NCBI RefSeq assembly: GCF_006569185.2
Contig: NZ_VIGC02000012.1
Coordinates: 62,001-126,000 of the forward strand
Length of the DNA: 64,000 bases
Source of the DNA: Litorilinea aerophila
Lineage (GTDB): Bacteria; Chloroflexota; Anaerolineae; Caldilineales; Caldilineaceae
Direction: 5' to 3'
This document shows, piece by piece, positions 16,023 to 25,745 of this stretch; positions within the stretch are counted from its first letter, which is position 1, and each line of letters starts with the position of its first letter. Position numbers and translations under genes: made by a program. A model generated the notes under the pieces. It was not told where the DNA came from. It was given only the letters and a program-made list of their open reading frames with translations, and ran no database searches.

Positions 16023-17864
16023 TCAGCGTTCGACCAGGGGAAGGAACACGTATTGGAGCCCGGGCCCGTCGGAGGCCCCGGTCAGGCTGAACAGGGCAAA
16101 CTGGGCAGCCCGATCTGTGGTCACCGAGAGCCAGTTTTCGTCCGGGTTGCGATCATAGGCGGCGGGATCGGTAGCCACGTCGGTCCACTCATCCTCGGGC
16201 CGCAGGCGGTAATACAGGTACAGGGAGGTCTCATCCAGGCCGGCCACGGCCTGGTCGCTGTAGTGCAGGGTCACGGTGATGGGTTTGAAGAAGCGCAGCC
16301 CGACCACCACTTCCCCCTCCTGTTCCGCCTCCAGGCTGAAGGCGTGGTTGGCATACTGGAGGCCGGCCAGGGCGCTGGCGTCCACCAGGGAAATGGGAGC
16401 ATAACGCAACAGGGTGGGCCGATCCACCGCCCCGCTGGGCACATCCACATCCACGGATACAGGCCCAGGCTGGTTCACCTGCAATTTCACATGGGCGTCC
16501 GGGTTGACCAGCACCTGGGTGGGTGAGCCCGACGTGGGCGTCGGTGTGGGCGTGGTGGGCTCCACGGTCAAGGTCGGCGTCAGGGTGACGCGAGCCGTGG
16601 GCGTGGGGGTGGGAGTCGGCACCGTGGGCGCCGGTGTGGGCGTGGACGACGGCGTAGGGGTGGGGGTGGGCACCGTCGGCCCGCAGGGCACGCTGTTGCA
16701 GGGGTAGATGAAGCTGATGCCGGCCCGATCGTTTGGGTGAAGGGTACGGCGAATGCTGGCCGGCCCCATGGTGATGGAGGCATACATCACCGAATCGGGC
16801 TCGCTGTCGTGCCCCAGGGCCAGCCAATGGCCCATCTCGTGGATAACCACGCTTTCCAGGTCCAGTTCGTTGTAGGCGGGCGACCCCACTGCATCCCAGC
16901 GCAGATCATCGTTGAGCCAGATGTCCGCCTCTCGAATGTACCCGGTGCTGGAGCTGTACCAGACCTGGGCCATCCCGGCGGCGCCATCCGTCCCCTGATG
17001 CATGAAGAGGATCTCATTCGCCTGGTTGTAGCCGATGGCGGTGGAGTCGGTGGGGCCGTCGTACACCAGCAGGAAGTCAGCCGTTTCGACCTGATTCCAG
17101 ACGTCCGCAGCAGCCAGGATGGCCCGCAGGAAATCCTCGGCCGTGCCGTTGTCACCGTTCACCTGGTCAGTGTTGATGTTGACCCGGAAGTGCACCTTCG
17201 GGCTGGGGCCTTCCCAACGAAGCTCCCGGTAAACGAAATCGGCCGCCTGCACCGGCGACGGCGGCACCTGGGCCTCGCGCGCCTGCCAGTCGGCGGGGAG
17301 GCTCACAGGGCGCCCCTGCCCATGTAACCGGTCTACGATGGCCTGGAGCAGGGCCTCCAGGGTATACGACTGGCCATGCCCGGAGATGGCGTGGCCGTTG
17401 ACCACCGTGAACACCCCCTCATCGCCGCCGACCACCGTCCACCCATCGCCCTGGGGGGCCAGGAGCAGCAGGACCTCTTGCCCCACCGCCAGGCGGGCCG
17501 CATGGGCCACCAGCAGCGCCACATCTTCCTCCGGCAGCGTACCGCCCGGGGTCTGCACCCACAGGGGTGAAGGAGCCTCGCCGGCCACCGGGTAGTGCAC
17601 CTGGATCTGATTGTCGGTCACCAGGGCGGTGTGATCCTGATTCCATCGGCTCTGGGTAGCGGCCACCTGGCCCCGCACGATGAGGGGCGCAGCGTCCACC
17701 AATGCCAGCGCCTCGCCGCCCGTCTCGTCCTGTGCCACGGCGCTACGGCCATCCAGCAGGACGGTGGCAAGGGTGAGGGTCAACACCATGGGTAGAAACA
17801 GCAACGAAAAAATTGCAACCGCGATTCTTGGGGTATGGGACATCGGGCCGCCTTGATGATTCAT
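16023..17864 (-). CDS. Secreted matrixin-like zinc metalloprotease with Pro-Thr linker
   Basis: A 613-residue exported protein. The N-terminal hydrophobic stretch (IAVAIFSLLFLPMVLTLTLATVLL) ends near SAVAQ. The catalytic site near residue 342 is VVIHEMGHWLALGHD, an HExxHxxxxxH zinc motif in which the usual Gly at position 8 is Ala, followed by the Met-turn-like SVMYAS. This fits metzincins of the matrixin type. A low-complexity PT-rich linker follows at about residues 395-450. The C-terminal region ends GLQYVFLPLVER, like the tail of the gene at 15216. The ATG at 17864 has GGAG six bases upstream. Probably an extracellular protease; substrate unknown. Confidence 0.88.
   Translation of the reverse strand: MNHQGGPMSHTPRIAVAIFSLLFLPMVLTLTLATVLLDGRSAVAQDETGGEALALVDAAPLIVRGQVAATQSRWNQDHTALVTDNQIQVHYPVAGEAPSPLWVQTPGGTLPEEDVALLVAHAARLAVGQEVLLLLAPQGDGWTVVGGDEGVFTVVNGHAISGHGQSYTLEALLQAIVDRLHGQGRPVSLPADWQAREAQVPPSPVQAADFVYRELRWEGPSPKVHFRVNINTDQVNGDNGTAEDFLRAILAAADVWNQVETADFLLVYDGPTDSTAIGYNQANEILFMHQGTDGAAGMAQVWYSSSTGYIREADIWLNDDLRWDAVGSPAYNELDLESVVIHEMGHWLALGHDSEPDSVMYASITMGPASIRRTLHPNDRAGISFIYPCNSVPCGPTVPTPTPTPSSTPTPAPTVPTPTPTPTARVTLTPTLTVEPTTPTPTPTSGSPTQVLVNPDAHVKLQVNQPGPVSVDVDVPSGAVDRPTLLRYAPISLVDASALAGLQYANHAFSLEAEQEGEVVVGLRFFKPITVTLHYSDQAVAGLDETSLYLYYRLRPEDEWTDVATDPAAYDRNPDENWLSVTTDRAAQFALFSLTGASDGPGLQYVFLPLVER
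16520..16680 (-). repeat. Pro-Thr low-complexity coding repeat
   Basis: Degenerate GTGGGCGTGGG-type repeats inside the metalloprotease gene encode repeated TPTPTP units. They form a flexible extracellular linker between catalytic and C-terminal parts and are prone to length change. Confidence 0.8.
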
Positions 17865-18219
17865 AGTTAACTCCGCTATTAGAACACCGCAGAAATCCGG
17901 CAGGCGTCAAGCGCTTCTCGACTCTCGCGGTGATCTCCTCCTTTTGGGATGGTGCATCTGGACGATGCACGCTCTCTACTCCCAGTATGACGGGCCCGGG
18001 AGGAAAATGCATGGGGCCAATGTCGAATCCATCTTGGGCGAATGATGGATCTACTTTTTTCCCAGGATGAACATACCCTGGGGCAAAAGTCCTAGTGTAA
18101 ATGTATGGCCCAGGTGAATTGACCGGGCAGTGGCGGATGCGCTACAATCGAATCACCCACAATCTCACGTCAATGGTCCACCCGTGTTTGGTTGACCTGT
18201 GCCCAAAGGACATGCTCGG
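17865..18219. other. Divergent intergenic region upstream of glcD
   Basis: About 355 bases between divergent genes. It carries the glcD promoter (18119-18148) and a small hairpin with arms GTGCATC (17952-17958) and GATGCAC (17964-17970) that could be a regulator site. No gene was found in it. Confidence 0.5.
18119..18148 (+). promoter_or_regulatory. glcD: Promoter of the glcDEF operon
   Basis: TTGACC (18119-18124), 18 bases, TACAAT (18143-18148), about 70 bases before the glcD start. Confidence 0.7.
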
Positions 18220-19650
18220 ATGGTAACCGCTCCGTTTTTCGCCGCCCTGGCCCGACTCATCCCCCCGCAGCGGCTCCTGCAACGCCCGGAACAGCTGGCT
18301 CCGTATGAATCGGACGCCCTGACGGCCTTCCGCGCCCGTCCGGCCGCCGTGGTTCTGGTGGAAAGCCAGCAGGAAGTCATCGACGTAGTTCGCCTCTGCC
18401 ATGAACACGGCGTCCCTTTTGTGGCCAGAGGCAGCGGCACCAGCCTCTCCGGGGGCTCCCTCCCCCTGGCCGACGGCATCGTCATCGCGCTGAACCGGCT
18501 CAACCGGATCCTGCAGCTGGATCCCCGGCAGCGCATCGCGGTGGTGGAACCGGGGGTGATCAACCTGGACGTCACCAAGGCGGCCGCGCCCTACGGCCTC
18601 TACTACGCACCCGATCCCTCCAGCCAGCTCATCTGTACCATCGGCGGCAACGTGGCCTTCAACTCCGGCGGCGCCCACTGCCTGAAGTACGGCATGACCA
18701 GCAACCACGTGCTGGGCATCAAGGCCGTCCTGCCCGACGGCGAGGTGGTGGAGATGGGCGGCCCCAGCCTGGAGAACGTGGGGCCCGACCTGCACGGCTT
18801 CTTCGTGGGCAGCGAGGGCCTGTTCGGCATCGCCCTGGAGATCACCCTGCGCCTCCTGCCCAAGCCCGAGAGCTACCGCACGGTGCTGGCCGCCTACGCC
18901 AGCCTGGAGGCCGCCGGCGACGCCGTGGCCCAGGTGGTGGCCTCTGGCCTTTTGCCCGGGGCCATGGAGATCATGGACCACCTGGCCATCCAGGCGGCCG
19001 AGGCCGCCGTCCATGCCGGCTATCCCCAGGACGCCGCGGCTCTCCTGATTGTGGAGCTGGAGGGCGAGCAGATCCAGGTAGACGCCGAGTTCCAACAGCT
19101 GATGCAGGTGATCCAGGCCAGCGGCGCCACCGAAATTCGGGTGGCCCACGACGAGGCCGAACGGGCCCGCATCTGGAAAGGGCGCAAGGGCGCCTTCTCC
19201 GCAGTAGGCCGCCTGAGCCCCGACTACATCGTCCAGGACGGCGTGGTGCCCCGCAGCCGCCTGGGCCAGGCCCTGGCCCAGATCGAGAAGCTCAGCCAGG
19301 CCTACGGTCTGCGGGTGGCCAACGTCTTCCATGCAGGCGACGGCAACCTCCACCCCCTCATCCTCTTCAACGGCCGGGAGCCAGGCGCCCTGGAACGGGC
19401 TGAGGCCCTGGCCGGCGAGATCCTCCGCATGTGCATCGAGCTGGGTGGGTCTATCACCGGGGAACATGGCGTGGGGATGGAGAAGCGCCAGTACATGCCC
19501 GAAATGTTCAATGAGACGGACATGGCCGTGATGCACCAGGTCCGCCGCCGGGTGGATCCCAAGGAACTGGCCAACCGGGGCAAGATGTTGCCGGGCATGG
19601 CCCCCCACCCGCAGCCCATCCAAACGCAGGAGGTGATGGTACAACCATGA
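18220..19650 (+). CDS. glcD: Glycolate oxidase, FAD-linked subunit
   Basis: A 476-residue FAD-dependent oxidase subunit of the FAD-binding type-4 family. The FAD-binding stretch [22 protein letters not shown] is near residue 75, [21 protein letters not shown] near 130, and the C-terminal signature [18 protein letters not shown] near 410. GlcD with GlcE and GlcF oxidises glycolate (or D-lactate) to glyoxylate (or pyruvate) and passes electrons to the membrane chain. The ATG at 18220 is preceded by AAAGGA; a GTG at 18199 is in frame but lacks a site. It overlaps glcE by four bases (ATGA). Confidence 0.93.
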   Translation: MVTAPFFAALARLIPPQRLLQRPEQLAPYESDALTAFRARPAAVVLVESQQEVIDVVRLCHEHGVPFVARGSGTSLSGGSLPLADGIVIALNRLNRILQLDPRQRIAVVEPGVINLDVTKAAAPYGLYYAPDPSSQLICTIGGNVAFNSGGAHCLKYGMTSNHVLGIKAVLPDGEVVEMGGPSLENVGPDLHGFFVGSEGLFGIALEITLRLLPKPESYRTVLAAYASLEAAGDAVAQVVASGLLPGAMEIMDHLAIQAAEAAVHAGYPQDAAALLIVELEGEQIQVDAEFQQLMQVIQASGATEIRVAHDEAERARIWKGRKGAFSAVGRLSPDYIVQDGVVPRSRLGQALAQIEKLSQAYGLRVANVFHAGDGNLHPLILFNGREPGALERAEALAGEILRMCIELGGSITGEHGVGMEKRQYMPEMFNETDMAVMHQVRRRVDPKELANRGKMLPGMAPHPQPIQTQEVMVQP

Positions 19651-20774
19651 AGACGCCAACCATGGATGCCTCCGTGCAACGGCTCCGGCCCACCACGGTG
19701 GAAGAGGTCCAGGAAGCCGTGGGCCGCCATCCCCGGATCAAGCCGGTGGGCAACGGCAGCAAACGTGCCCTGGCCCGTCCTGGACCCGGGGAAACCGTGT
19801 TGGAGCTGGGGGGGCTTGCCCAGATCCTGGAGTATGAGCCGGCCGAATACACCTTCACTGCGCTGGCCGGCACGCCCGTGGCCACCATCCAGGCCGCCCT
19901 GGCCGAACATGGCCAGTATCTGCCCTTCGACCCGCCCCTGGCTGAACAGGGCGCCACCCTGGGCGGCACTGTGGCCGCCGGCCTGAGCGGATCCGGCCGA
20001 TATCGCTATGGCGGCGTGCGAGACTTCCTCCTGGGCGTGCGCTTTGTGGACGGCCAGGGACGCCTGGTGCGAGGCGGCGGCAAGGTGGTCAAGAACGCCG
20101 CCGGCTTCGACTTTCCCAAGCTCATGGTGGGCAGCCTGGGCCGGCTGGGCGTGCTGGTAGAGGTCTCGTTCAAGGTCTTTCCCCGCCCCCCTGCCTATGC
20201 CACCCTGGTTGTCCCCCGCCCCTCCCTGGAGGACGCCCTGGAGACCCTGGCCAGGGTGGCCACCGCGCCCCTGGATGTGGAAGCCCTGGACCTGGTGCCC
20301 GGTGAACAGCCCCAACAACAGGCGACCCTCCACCTGCGCCTGGGCGGCCTGCCCGAGGTGATGGCCGCGCGGGCAGACCGGCTGCGAGAGTTCGTGGGCG
20401 GCGGCGAGCTGTACCAGGGCGAGGAGGACGCGGCCCTCTGGCGTCAGGTGGCCGGGTTCCAGTGGGCGCCGGCAGACCATACGGTGGTCAAGATCCCGGT
20501 CACGCCGACCACCATTCCGGCGCTGGAGGAGCGCCTGGCCTCCGTGAACGCCCCCCGGCGCTATGCCGTGGGCGGCCACCTGGCCTGGCTTGCCTGGCCT
20601 GGCCCCCTGACCCAGCTGGACAGATGGCTGGCGGAGCTGGGGCTGGGCGGCCTGGCGATCCTGGGGTCGGCCGAGCCGGTGGAGCTGGGGGTGCGCCGGG
20701 GGCTGCCCTTTTTGCGGCGCATCCAGGAAGCGCTGGATCCGGAGAAGCGTTTTTCAACCACAGAGCGGACATAG
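19647..20774 (+). CDS. glcE: Glycolate oxidase, second FAD-binding subunit
   Basis: A 375-residue FAD-binding type-4 protein shorter than GlcD. Features include [43 protein letters not shown] and [30 protein letters not shown], all typical of GlcE. The ATG overlaps the glcD stop in ATGA, showing coupling. glcF starts five bases after its stop. The C-terminus ends in the usual [18 protein letters not shown]. Confidence 0.93.
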   Translation: MKTPTMDASVQRLRPTTVEEVQEAVGRHPRIKPVGNGSKRALARPGPGETVLELGGLAQILEYEPAEYTFTALAGTPVATIQAALAEHGQYLPFDPPLAEQGATLGGTVAAGLSGSGRYRYGGVRDFLLGVRFVDGQGRLVRGGGKVVKNAAGFDFPKLMVGSLGRLGVLVEVSFKVFPRPPAYATLVVPRPSLEDALETLARVATAPLDVEALDLVPGEQPQQQATLHLRLGGLPEVMAARADRLREFVGGGELYQGEEDAALWRQVAGFQWAPADHTVVKIPVTPTTIPALEERLASVNAPRRYAVGGHLAWLAWPGPLTQLDRWLAELGLGGLAILGSAEPVELGVRRGLPFLRRIQEALDPEKRFSTTERT

Positions 20775-20779
20775 TACCC

Positions 20780-22054
20780 ATGCAACACGCCATACCCGTG
20801 GAACACCTTGGGCCCCAGGGCGATGCCATGGCCCATGCGGTGGAGAAATGTGTACACTGCGGCTTCTGCCTGGCTGCCTGCCCCACCTACAAAGTGCTGG
20901 GCGAAGAAATGGACTCCCCCCGTGGCCGCATCTACCTGATGAAAGAAGCCCTGGAAGGGCATCTGACGGTGGACGCCATGGCCCCCTACATCGACCGCTG
21001 CCTGGGCTGCATGGCGTGTGTCACCGCCTGTCCGTCCGGCGTGGAATATGGCGAGCTGCTGGCGCCTTTCCGGGCCTTTGCCGAACCCAAACGCAGTCGC
21101 ACCGGTCTGGAACGGCTGACCCGTCTTCTGGTCAAGGAGACCCTTCCCTACCCCGGCCGCTTCCGCCTGGCCGCCTCCCTGGGCCACCTGGCCAGGCCTT
21201 TCCAGCGCCTGTTGCCCGGCCCCTTCGCGGCCATGCTGGAGCTGCTGCCAGCCAGCCTGCCCACGGCGCCCCGCCTGCCGGAGCGCTACCCGGCTGTCGG
21301 TCGGCGGCGGGCCCGGGTGGCACTGCTGGCCGGCTGCGTCCAGCAGGTGTTGGCGCCCCAGATCAACTGGGCCACCTTGCGGGTGTTGGCCCGCAACGGC
21401 GTGGAGGTGGTCATTCCCCGGGGGCAGGGCTGCTGTGGCTCCCTCTCCATGCACATCGGCGAGGCAGAGCAGGCCCGGGCCCTGGCTCGACGCAACCTGG
21501 CTGCCTGGCCCGAAGACGTGGACGCGGTGCTCACCAACGCGGCCGGCTGCGGCTCGGGCATGAGGGAGTACGGGTTACTGTTCAAGGGCGAGCCAGAGGA
21601 AGAAGCGGCCCGGCGCCTGGCGGAAAAGACCCAGGACGTCAGCGTCTTCCTCCAGGAGCTGGGACTGGAGCCGCCTCCGCCCCTGCCAGAGGCCATCACC
21701 GCGGCCTATCATGACGCCTGCCACCTGGCCCATGCCCAGCGGGTCACCGCCCAGCCCCGTCGGCTTCTGGCCAGCGTGCCCAACCTCTCCCTGGTGGAGA
21801 TCCCGGAGGGCGAGCTCTGCTGCGGCTCGGCCGGCACCTACAACCTGGAACAGCCCGAGGTGGCCGCGGAGCTGGGCGAACGTAAGGCCCGGAACATCCT
21901 GGCCACCGGAGCCCAGGCCGTCATCACCGGCAACATTGGCTGCATGACCCAGATTCAGGCCCACCTTCAGGCCTTGGGCCATGACCTGCCCGTCTGGCAT
22001 ACCATGGAAGTGTTGGATCGGGCCTACCGTGCGGCGCAACCCTCCCGCGGTTGA
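20780..22054 (+). CDS. glcF: Glycolate oxidase, iron-sulfur subunit
   Basis: A 424-residue protein with two [4Fe-4S] motifs near the N-terminus ([12 protein letters not shown] near residue 25 and [12 protein letters not shown] near 75). Two CCG-type cysteine domains follow ([14 protein letters not shown] and [12 protein letters not shown]), as in GlcF and HdrB-like proteins. It carries electrons from the flavin subunits to quinone. The ATG at 20780 lies five bases after glcE; the frame is open upstream but that stretch is glcE in another frame. Confidence 0.95.
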   Translation: MQHAIPVEHLGPQGDAMAHAVEKCVHCGFCLAACPTYKVLGEEMDSPRGRIYLMKEALEGHLTVDAMAPYIDRCLGCMACVTACPSGVEYGELLAPFRAFAEPKRSRTGLERLTRLLVKETLPYPGRFRLAASLGHLARPFQRLLPGPFAAMLELLPASLPTAPRLPERYPAVGRRRARVALLAGCVQQVLAPQINWATLRVLARNGVEVVIPRGQGCCGSLSMHIGEAEQARALARRNLAAWPEDVDAVLTNAAGCGSGMREYGLLFKGEPEEEAARRLAEKTQDVSVFLQELGLEPPPPLPEAITAAYHDACHLAHAQRVTAQPRRLLASVPNLSLVEIPEGELCCGSAGTYNLEQPEVAAELGERKARNILATGAQAVITGNIGCMTQIQAHLQALGHDLPVWHTMEVLDRAYRAAQPSRG

Positions 22055-22325
22055 GATTCCCCATCTGTCATTGTGAGGGAGATGGCGCCGCATCGGGAGA
22101 GTGCGCCTCTGAGGATGCGCCCTCCACGAAAGGAGCGCCACTACAACGCGGAGTCGGCATCCTCAGAGGCCGCCCCAGACAGAGTGGATCCGCCGGTGGG
22201 CAACCATCGTGACGTGCTGAATCTGCACAGGTAGCTGAAGTGATGGTGTGGTATAGTTGAAAGGGACTGTGTGGGAGGTCTCAGGCCGGCCAGGCCCATG
22301 GCCGTGCAGAAGAGCGAGGGATCGG
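22055..22325. other. Intergenic palindrome of the GCATCCTCAGA family
   Basis: Contains a 13-base inverted repeat, CCTCTGAGGATGC (22106-22118) and GCATCCTCAGAGG (22157-22169), enclosing TACAACGCG. Related copies lie at 42605 and 42658. An extended -10-like TGGTATAGT lies near 22247-22255, probably the promoter of the following cassette. Confidence 0.55.
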
Positions 22326-22700
22326 ATGTCCAAGTTTGTGAAAGTCAAGACAGAACTGCGAGATGTGGCCCTGATCAAGCGGGCCCTGGACGACCTGGAC
22401 ATGGCGTACCAGGAAAACGCCGAGTTTGTCCACCGCTGGAGCGGCTTCCGGGGTGTGTTGCCCCTGGTGGTCCGCCAGGGCCATGTCCAGTTTGGCCTGC
22501 GTCCCACCGACGGCGGCGCCTACGAAGTAGTGGGCGACGACATGCAGATGGCCACCATCAGCAAGGCCCTGCAACAGCTCCAGCAGCGTTATGCCTACCA
22601 CAAGGTGCTGGAGGAAGTGTCCCGGGCCGGCTTCGACCTGGTGGAGGAGAAGACCGGCCGCGATCAGGTGATCCGCCTCACCGTGCGGCGCTGGGCCTGA
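22326..22700 (+). CDS. DUF1257 (Ycf35-like) protein
   Basis: A 124-residue protein starting MSKFVKVKTELRDVALIKRALDDL and containing VRQGHVQFGLRPTDGGAYEVVGDD, which matches the DUF1257/Ycf35 family of cyanobacteria, plastids and Chloroflexota. The function is not established. GAGGG upstream supports the ATG at 22326. It is followed after 27 bases by a DUF2997 gene, the known partner of this family, and the four genes to 23842 look like one unit. Confidence 0.85.
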   Translation: MSKFVKVKTELRDVALIKRALDDLDMAYQENAEFVHRWSGFRGVLPLVVRQGHVQFGLRPTDGGAYEVVGDDMQMATISKALQQLQQRYAYHKVLEEVSRAGFDLVEEKTGRDQVIRLTVRRWA

Positions 22701-22727
22701 GCGAGCATGAGCGCGAAGGAGCCATCC

Positions 22728-22922
22728 ATGAACCGGCAAGAGATTGAGATCGCCATCCTGCCCGATGGCCGCATCGAGTACACCATCAAGGGGGTCAAGG
22801 GAAGCGCCTGTGAGAGCATCAGCGCGCTGCTGGAGCAGTTGGGGCAGGTGGAGGTGGAAGAGCGCACCGGCGAGTACTACGACCAGGATGTGACCGGCCA
22901 TGTCTCTCTCCACAACGCCTGA
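22728..22922 (+). CDS. DUF2997 protein
   Basis: A 64-residue protein, [20 protein letters not shown], with [18 protein letters not shown], typical of DUF2997. The family often neighbours DUF1257 and its role is unknown. The ATG at 22728 has AAGGAG six bases upstream, which decides it against the ATG at 22707. The 3' end overlaps the next small gene by 23 bases. Confidence 0.85.
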   Translation: MNRQEIEIAILPDGRIEYTIKGVKGSACESISALLEQLGQVEVEERTGEYYDQDVTGHVSLHNA

Positions 22923-23109
22923 GACGCCGGAGGCCACCCCGGCTTCCAGCACCCGCTGGCCCATCGAAACCGAAGTCTACATCCTCCCCGACGGACAGGT
23001 CGTTTTCGCCGATCTGCCGGCCGAGCTGGCCACGCGGCTGGAGGTCATCGGCTCCGTCGAGCCCTGGACGCCGCAAGGCGATGCGGTAAGCGATGGCAAC
23101 GAACAGTAG
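22900..23109 (+). CDS. Small protein of the DUF1257/DUF2997 cassette
   Basis: A 69-residue protein whose core is [28 protein letters not shown]. The ILPDGxVxF/Y strand resembles the ILPDGRIEY strand of the preceding DUF2997 protein, so it may be a diverged relative. It overlaps both neighbours (22900-22922 and 23093-23109), strong evidence of translational coupling. No named family was recognised. Confidence 0.7.
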   Translation: MSLSTTPETPEATPASSTRWPIETEVYILPDGQVVFADLPAELATRLEVIGSVEPWTPQGDAVSDGNEQ

Positions 23110-23842
23110 CATTTTTCTGACCGAAGAGACCACCCAGCCAGTCCGGATCCGCCAGCTCTTCCAGCATCTGGAGCTCTTCAGCGAGGGGGAGCCGCCCCGC
23201 CATGCCCTCTTTGTCCTGGGGCGGCCGAACCTGGCCGATGCCCTGTCGGAGCCAGGCGCCGGCGACCAGCTCCTGGTGATCGATCCGCCGGCCCGGGCCA
23301 CCGAGCGCTTCCGCCTGGAAGGCCAGGTGGCAGCCCTCTACACCGGCCCCACGCCCCAGGAGCCGGCCCTGCCCCTGGTGCAGACCCAGGCCGGCGGCGT
23401 GGCCCACATCCGGGTGGGCGAGCACTTTCTGGACATCCACAGCCAGCAGCACCACACGGTGGTGCACCTGCCGGCCCTGGGCATCCTCTGTGGCGGCGAT
23501 TTCGGCAGCGACGTCATCCCGCCGATCCTGGCGCCCGGTTCCACGGGCGACGACGAACTGGCCACCCTGCGTCTGCTGGCCCGGCTGGTGAAGGGGCACC
23601 GCCTTCAGATCTACGTGCCCCGCACAGGTGATCTGGGTACCGACAAATTCCAGGTGATGCAGCGGCTGGCCGCCGATGTGGCCTACCTGCATGGCCTCCG
23701 GCGGGTGGTGTCGGCGGCCGTCAGCCGGGGGGAAGATCCTGGGGCGATCCAGGCCCTGGCAGTTACCTTGCTCCCCACCAGCTGGCAAACCCCGCAAGGG
23801 CAACAGGTCCACGCCCGGAATGTGGACAACTTCCTCTCCTGA
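23093..23842 (+). CDS. Putative metallo-beta-lactamase-fold protein
   Basis: A 249-residue protein. The pattern QHHTVVHLPALGILCGGDFGSDVIPPI resembles the late strands of the metallo-beta-lactamase fold, where the substrate-side Asp follows a Gly-Gly turn. The usual HxHxDH motif is not visible, so a metal-dependent hydrolase activity is doubtful. It overlaps the preceding small gene by 17 bases and completes a four-gene cassette. Family assignment is tentative. Confidence 0.6.
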   Translation: MATNSSIFLTEETTQPVRIRQLFQHLELFSEGEPPRHALFVLGRPNLADALSEPGAGDQLLVIDPPARATERFRLEGQVAALYTGPTPQEPALPLVQTQAGGVAHIRVGEHFLDIHSQQHHTVVHLPALGILCGGDFGSDVIPPILAPGSTGDDELATLRLLARLVKGHRLQIYVPRTGDLGTDKFQVMQRLAADVAYLHGLRRVVSAAVSRGEDPGAIQALAVTLLPTSWQTPQGQQVHARNVDNFLS

Positions 23843-23856
23843 GGGCTGCCGGTATA

Positions 23857-24933
23857 CTAGCTAGAGGAGTCGTCAAAGAGGCTGTTTTGGGCGGGCCGTT
23901 CCGGGTAGGGAACGCCCATGTGCTCGTAGGCGGCCCGGGTCGCCACCCGTCCCCGGGGCGTCCGATCCAGAAAGCCCAGTTGCAGCAGATAGGGCTCCAC
24001 CACATCCATGATGGTGTCCCCCTCCTCGCTGATGCTGGCGGCCAGGGTCTCCAGGCCCACGGGGCCCCCGCCAAACTTGTTGATGATCCCATCCAACACC
24101 CGCCGATCCAGTTCGTCCAACCCCAGCTCATCCACATCCAACAGAGCCAGGGCCTGACGGGCCACGGTGCGGTCGATGACGCCGTTGGCCCGCACTTCCG
24201 CATAATCTCGCACCCGGCGCAGGAGCCGCAGGGCCACCCGGGGCGTTCCCCGGGAACGGCGGGCGATCTCCATCGCGCCGGCCGGGTCGATCTCCACCTG
24301 GAGGAGGCGGGCCGCCCGGCTGACGATCTCCTGGATGGCCTCCTGCTCGTAGAAGTCGAAACGCTCCACCACGCCGAAGCGGGCCCGCAGGGGCGCCGTC
24401 ATCAGGGCCAGGCGGGTGGTGGCGCCGATGACGGTGAATTTGGGGAGCCGCAACTGGATGTTGCGGGCGCTGGGGCCGCTGCCCACCACAATGTTGAGGG
24501 AGTAGTCCTCCATGGCAGGATACAGGATCTCTTCCACGGCCCGGCCCAACCGATGAATCTCGTCGATGAAGAGGATGTCATTCTTGCGCAGATTGGTGAG
24601 GATGGCGGCCAGGTCGCCGGCCTTTTCAATGGCCGGGCCGGCGGTCACCTTCAGGTTGGCCGACATCTCGTTGGCCAGGATGTGACTGAGGGTGGTCTTG
24701 CCCAGGCCGGGGGGACCGTAAAGCAAGACATGATCCAGCGCGTCGCCCCGGCGCCGCGCAGCCTCCACCAACACCTGGATTTTTTCCCGCAGGCGATCCT
24801 GGCCGATCATCTCCCGCAGGGTGCGGGGACGCAGGGCGTGGTCGATGGGCCCATCATCCGGCTGGGCCTCACCGGAGATGGCCCGGGAAGGTTTGGGAGC
24901 CTGGGGGCCAGTCATGCTACGTTCATCTGCCAT
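23857..24933 (-). CDS. ruvB: Holliday junction branch migration ATPase
   Basis: A 358-residue hexameric AAA+ helicase that drives branch migration with RuvA. Motifs in order are [22 protein letters not shown], Walker [15 protein letters not shown], Walker [10 protein letters not shown], sensor 1 IGATTR, and the arginine-containing [18 protein letters not shown] followed by the winged-helix domain [19 protein letters not shown] and [17 protein letters not shown]. The ATG at 24933 is chosen because the ~30-residue N-terminal tail is typical; an upstream alternative at 24987 is possible. ruvA and ruvC are not adjacent. An extended -10 promoter lies at 25029-25037. Confidence 0.96.
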   Translation of the reverse strand: MADERSMTGPQAPKPSRAISGEAQPDDGPIDHALRPRTLREMIGQDRLREKIQVLVEAARRRGDALDHVLLYGPPGLGKTTLSHILANEMSANLKVTAGPAIEKAGDLAAILTNLRKNDILFIDEIHRLGRAVEEILYPAMEDYSLNIVVGSGPSARNIQLRLPKFTVIGATTRLALMTAPLRARFGVVERFDFYEQEAIQEIVSRAARLLQVEIDPAGAMEIARRSRGTPRVALRLLRRVRDYAEVRANGVIDRTVARQALALLDVDELGLDELDRRVLDGIINKFGGGPVGLETLAASISEEGDTIMDVVEPYLLQLGFLDRTPRGRVATRAAYEHMGVPYPERPAQNSLFDDSSS

Positions 24934-25028
24934 GGTTCGCCTGCCAGGGGATAGGTGAGGATCCTGTTGACTTTTCGTCCTGCACAATCATGGATATTTG
25001 CCCCTTGCACGTTTGTTCTAGTGCCTCT

Positions 25029-25037
25029 ATTATAGCA
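25029..25037 (-). promoter_or_regulatory. ruvB: Extended -10 promoter of ruvB
   Basis: Minus strand TGCTATAAT, a perfect extended -10 element, about 95 bases before the ruvB start. No good -35 was seen, as expected for extended -10 promoters. Confidence 0.65.
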
Positions 25038-25043
25038 TCGATT

Positions 25044-25072
25044 TTGACCTTTGCCCTAAAAGCTGCTATAAC
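25044..25072 (+). promoter_or_regulatory. Promoter of the DksA-like gene
   Basis: TTGACC (25044-25049), 17 bases, TATAAC (25067-25072) with TGC just before the -10. It is placed back to back with the ruvB promoter. The rest of 24988-25332 holds no gene; the leader of about 255 bases before the DksA-like start is long for this unit. Confidence 0.7.
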
Positions 25073-25332
25073 CTGTCTATTCTTTTGCCGTAGACTCCTT
25101 GACAGCAAAACTCCTGTAGGGGCCGTCTCCTGCCGCCCATGCTGAAACCGAATGGAGGGGCAGGCAAGAATTGCAACCTGGACCACAGCCACAGGCCGAC
25201 GGGGCGTGGACAATAGGCTCATCCACCCCATGGTCCGAAGGTTTTCCCGGCAGCCGGCGGCAACTTCGGGGGCTGGCACGCCCAGGATGGAAGTGTGCAG
25301 GAGTTCAAGAAAATCCTGAGGAGAAAATCAGC

Positions 25333-25710
25333 ATGTTACGTGACGATTTTGTAGAAAAAGAAAAACAAAAATTGCTGGAAGAGCGGGAGCAGGTCCTCGA
25401 TGAACTCACCCATCTGCGGGAATTGATGCAGAGCGAGGTGGATGTGGAGCCCGATGAGGGCGACGCAGAGATCTTCGAGCGGGAGAAGAACGCCGCCCTG
25501 ATCGCCGTGCTGGAAAACAAGCTGCAGGGCATCGAGGCCGCGCTCCGCTCCATCGAAAAGGGCCAGTATGGCATCTGCGAGCGCTGTGGCCAGCCCATTG
25601 AGCTGGAGCGGCTGGAAGTCAAGCCGGACGCCACCCTCTGCGTCAAGTGTCAGCAGGAGGTGGAGCGCCGCAACCGCCGCAGCCGCCCCACCCGGCCGTT
25701 CGAATGGTAA
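25333..25710 (+). CDS. TraR/DksA-family zinc finger protein
   Basis: A 125-residue protein with a charged helical N-terminus (residues ~1-75) and a C4 zinc finger, CERCGQPIELERL...CVKCQQEVE, near residues 85-110. Members bind the RNA polymerase secondary channel and modulate initiation, often with ppGpp. The GDAEIFEREKN segment corresponds to the coiled-coil tip region, though the exact DksA tip pair is not clear. GAGGAG upstream supports the ATG at 25333; the frame upstream is open but not coding. Confidence 0.9.
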   Translation: MLRDDFVEKEKQKLLEEREQVLDELTHLRELMQSEVDVEPDEGDAEIFEREKNAALIAVLENKLQGIEAALRSIEKGQYGICERCGQPIELERLEVKPDATLCVKCQQEVERRNRRSRPTRPFEW

Positions 25711-25745
25711 TCCAACCCCACGCCAGCCAGTAAGGATTTTGCCTC

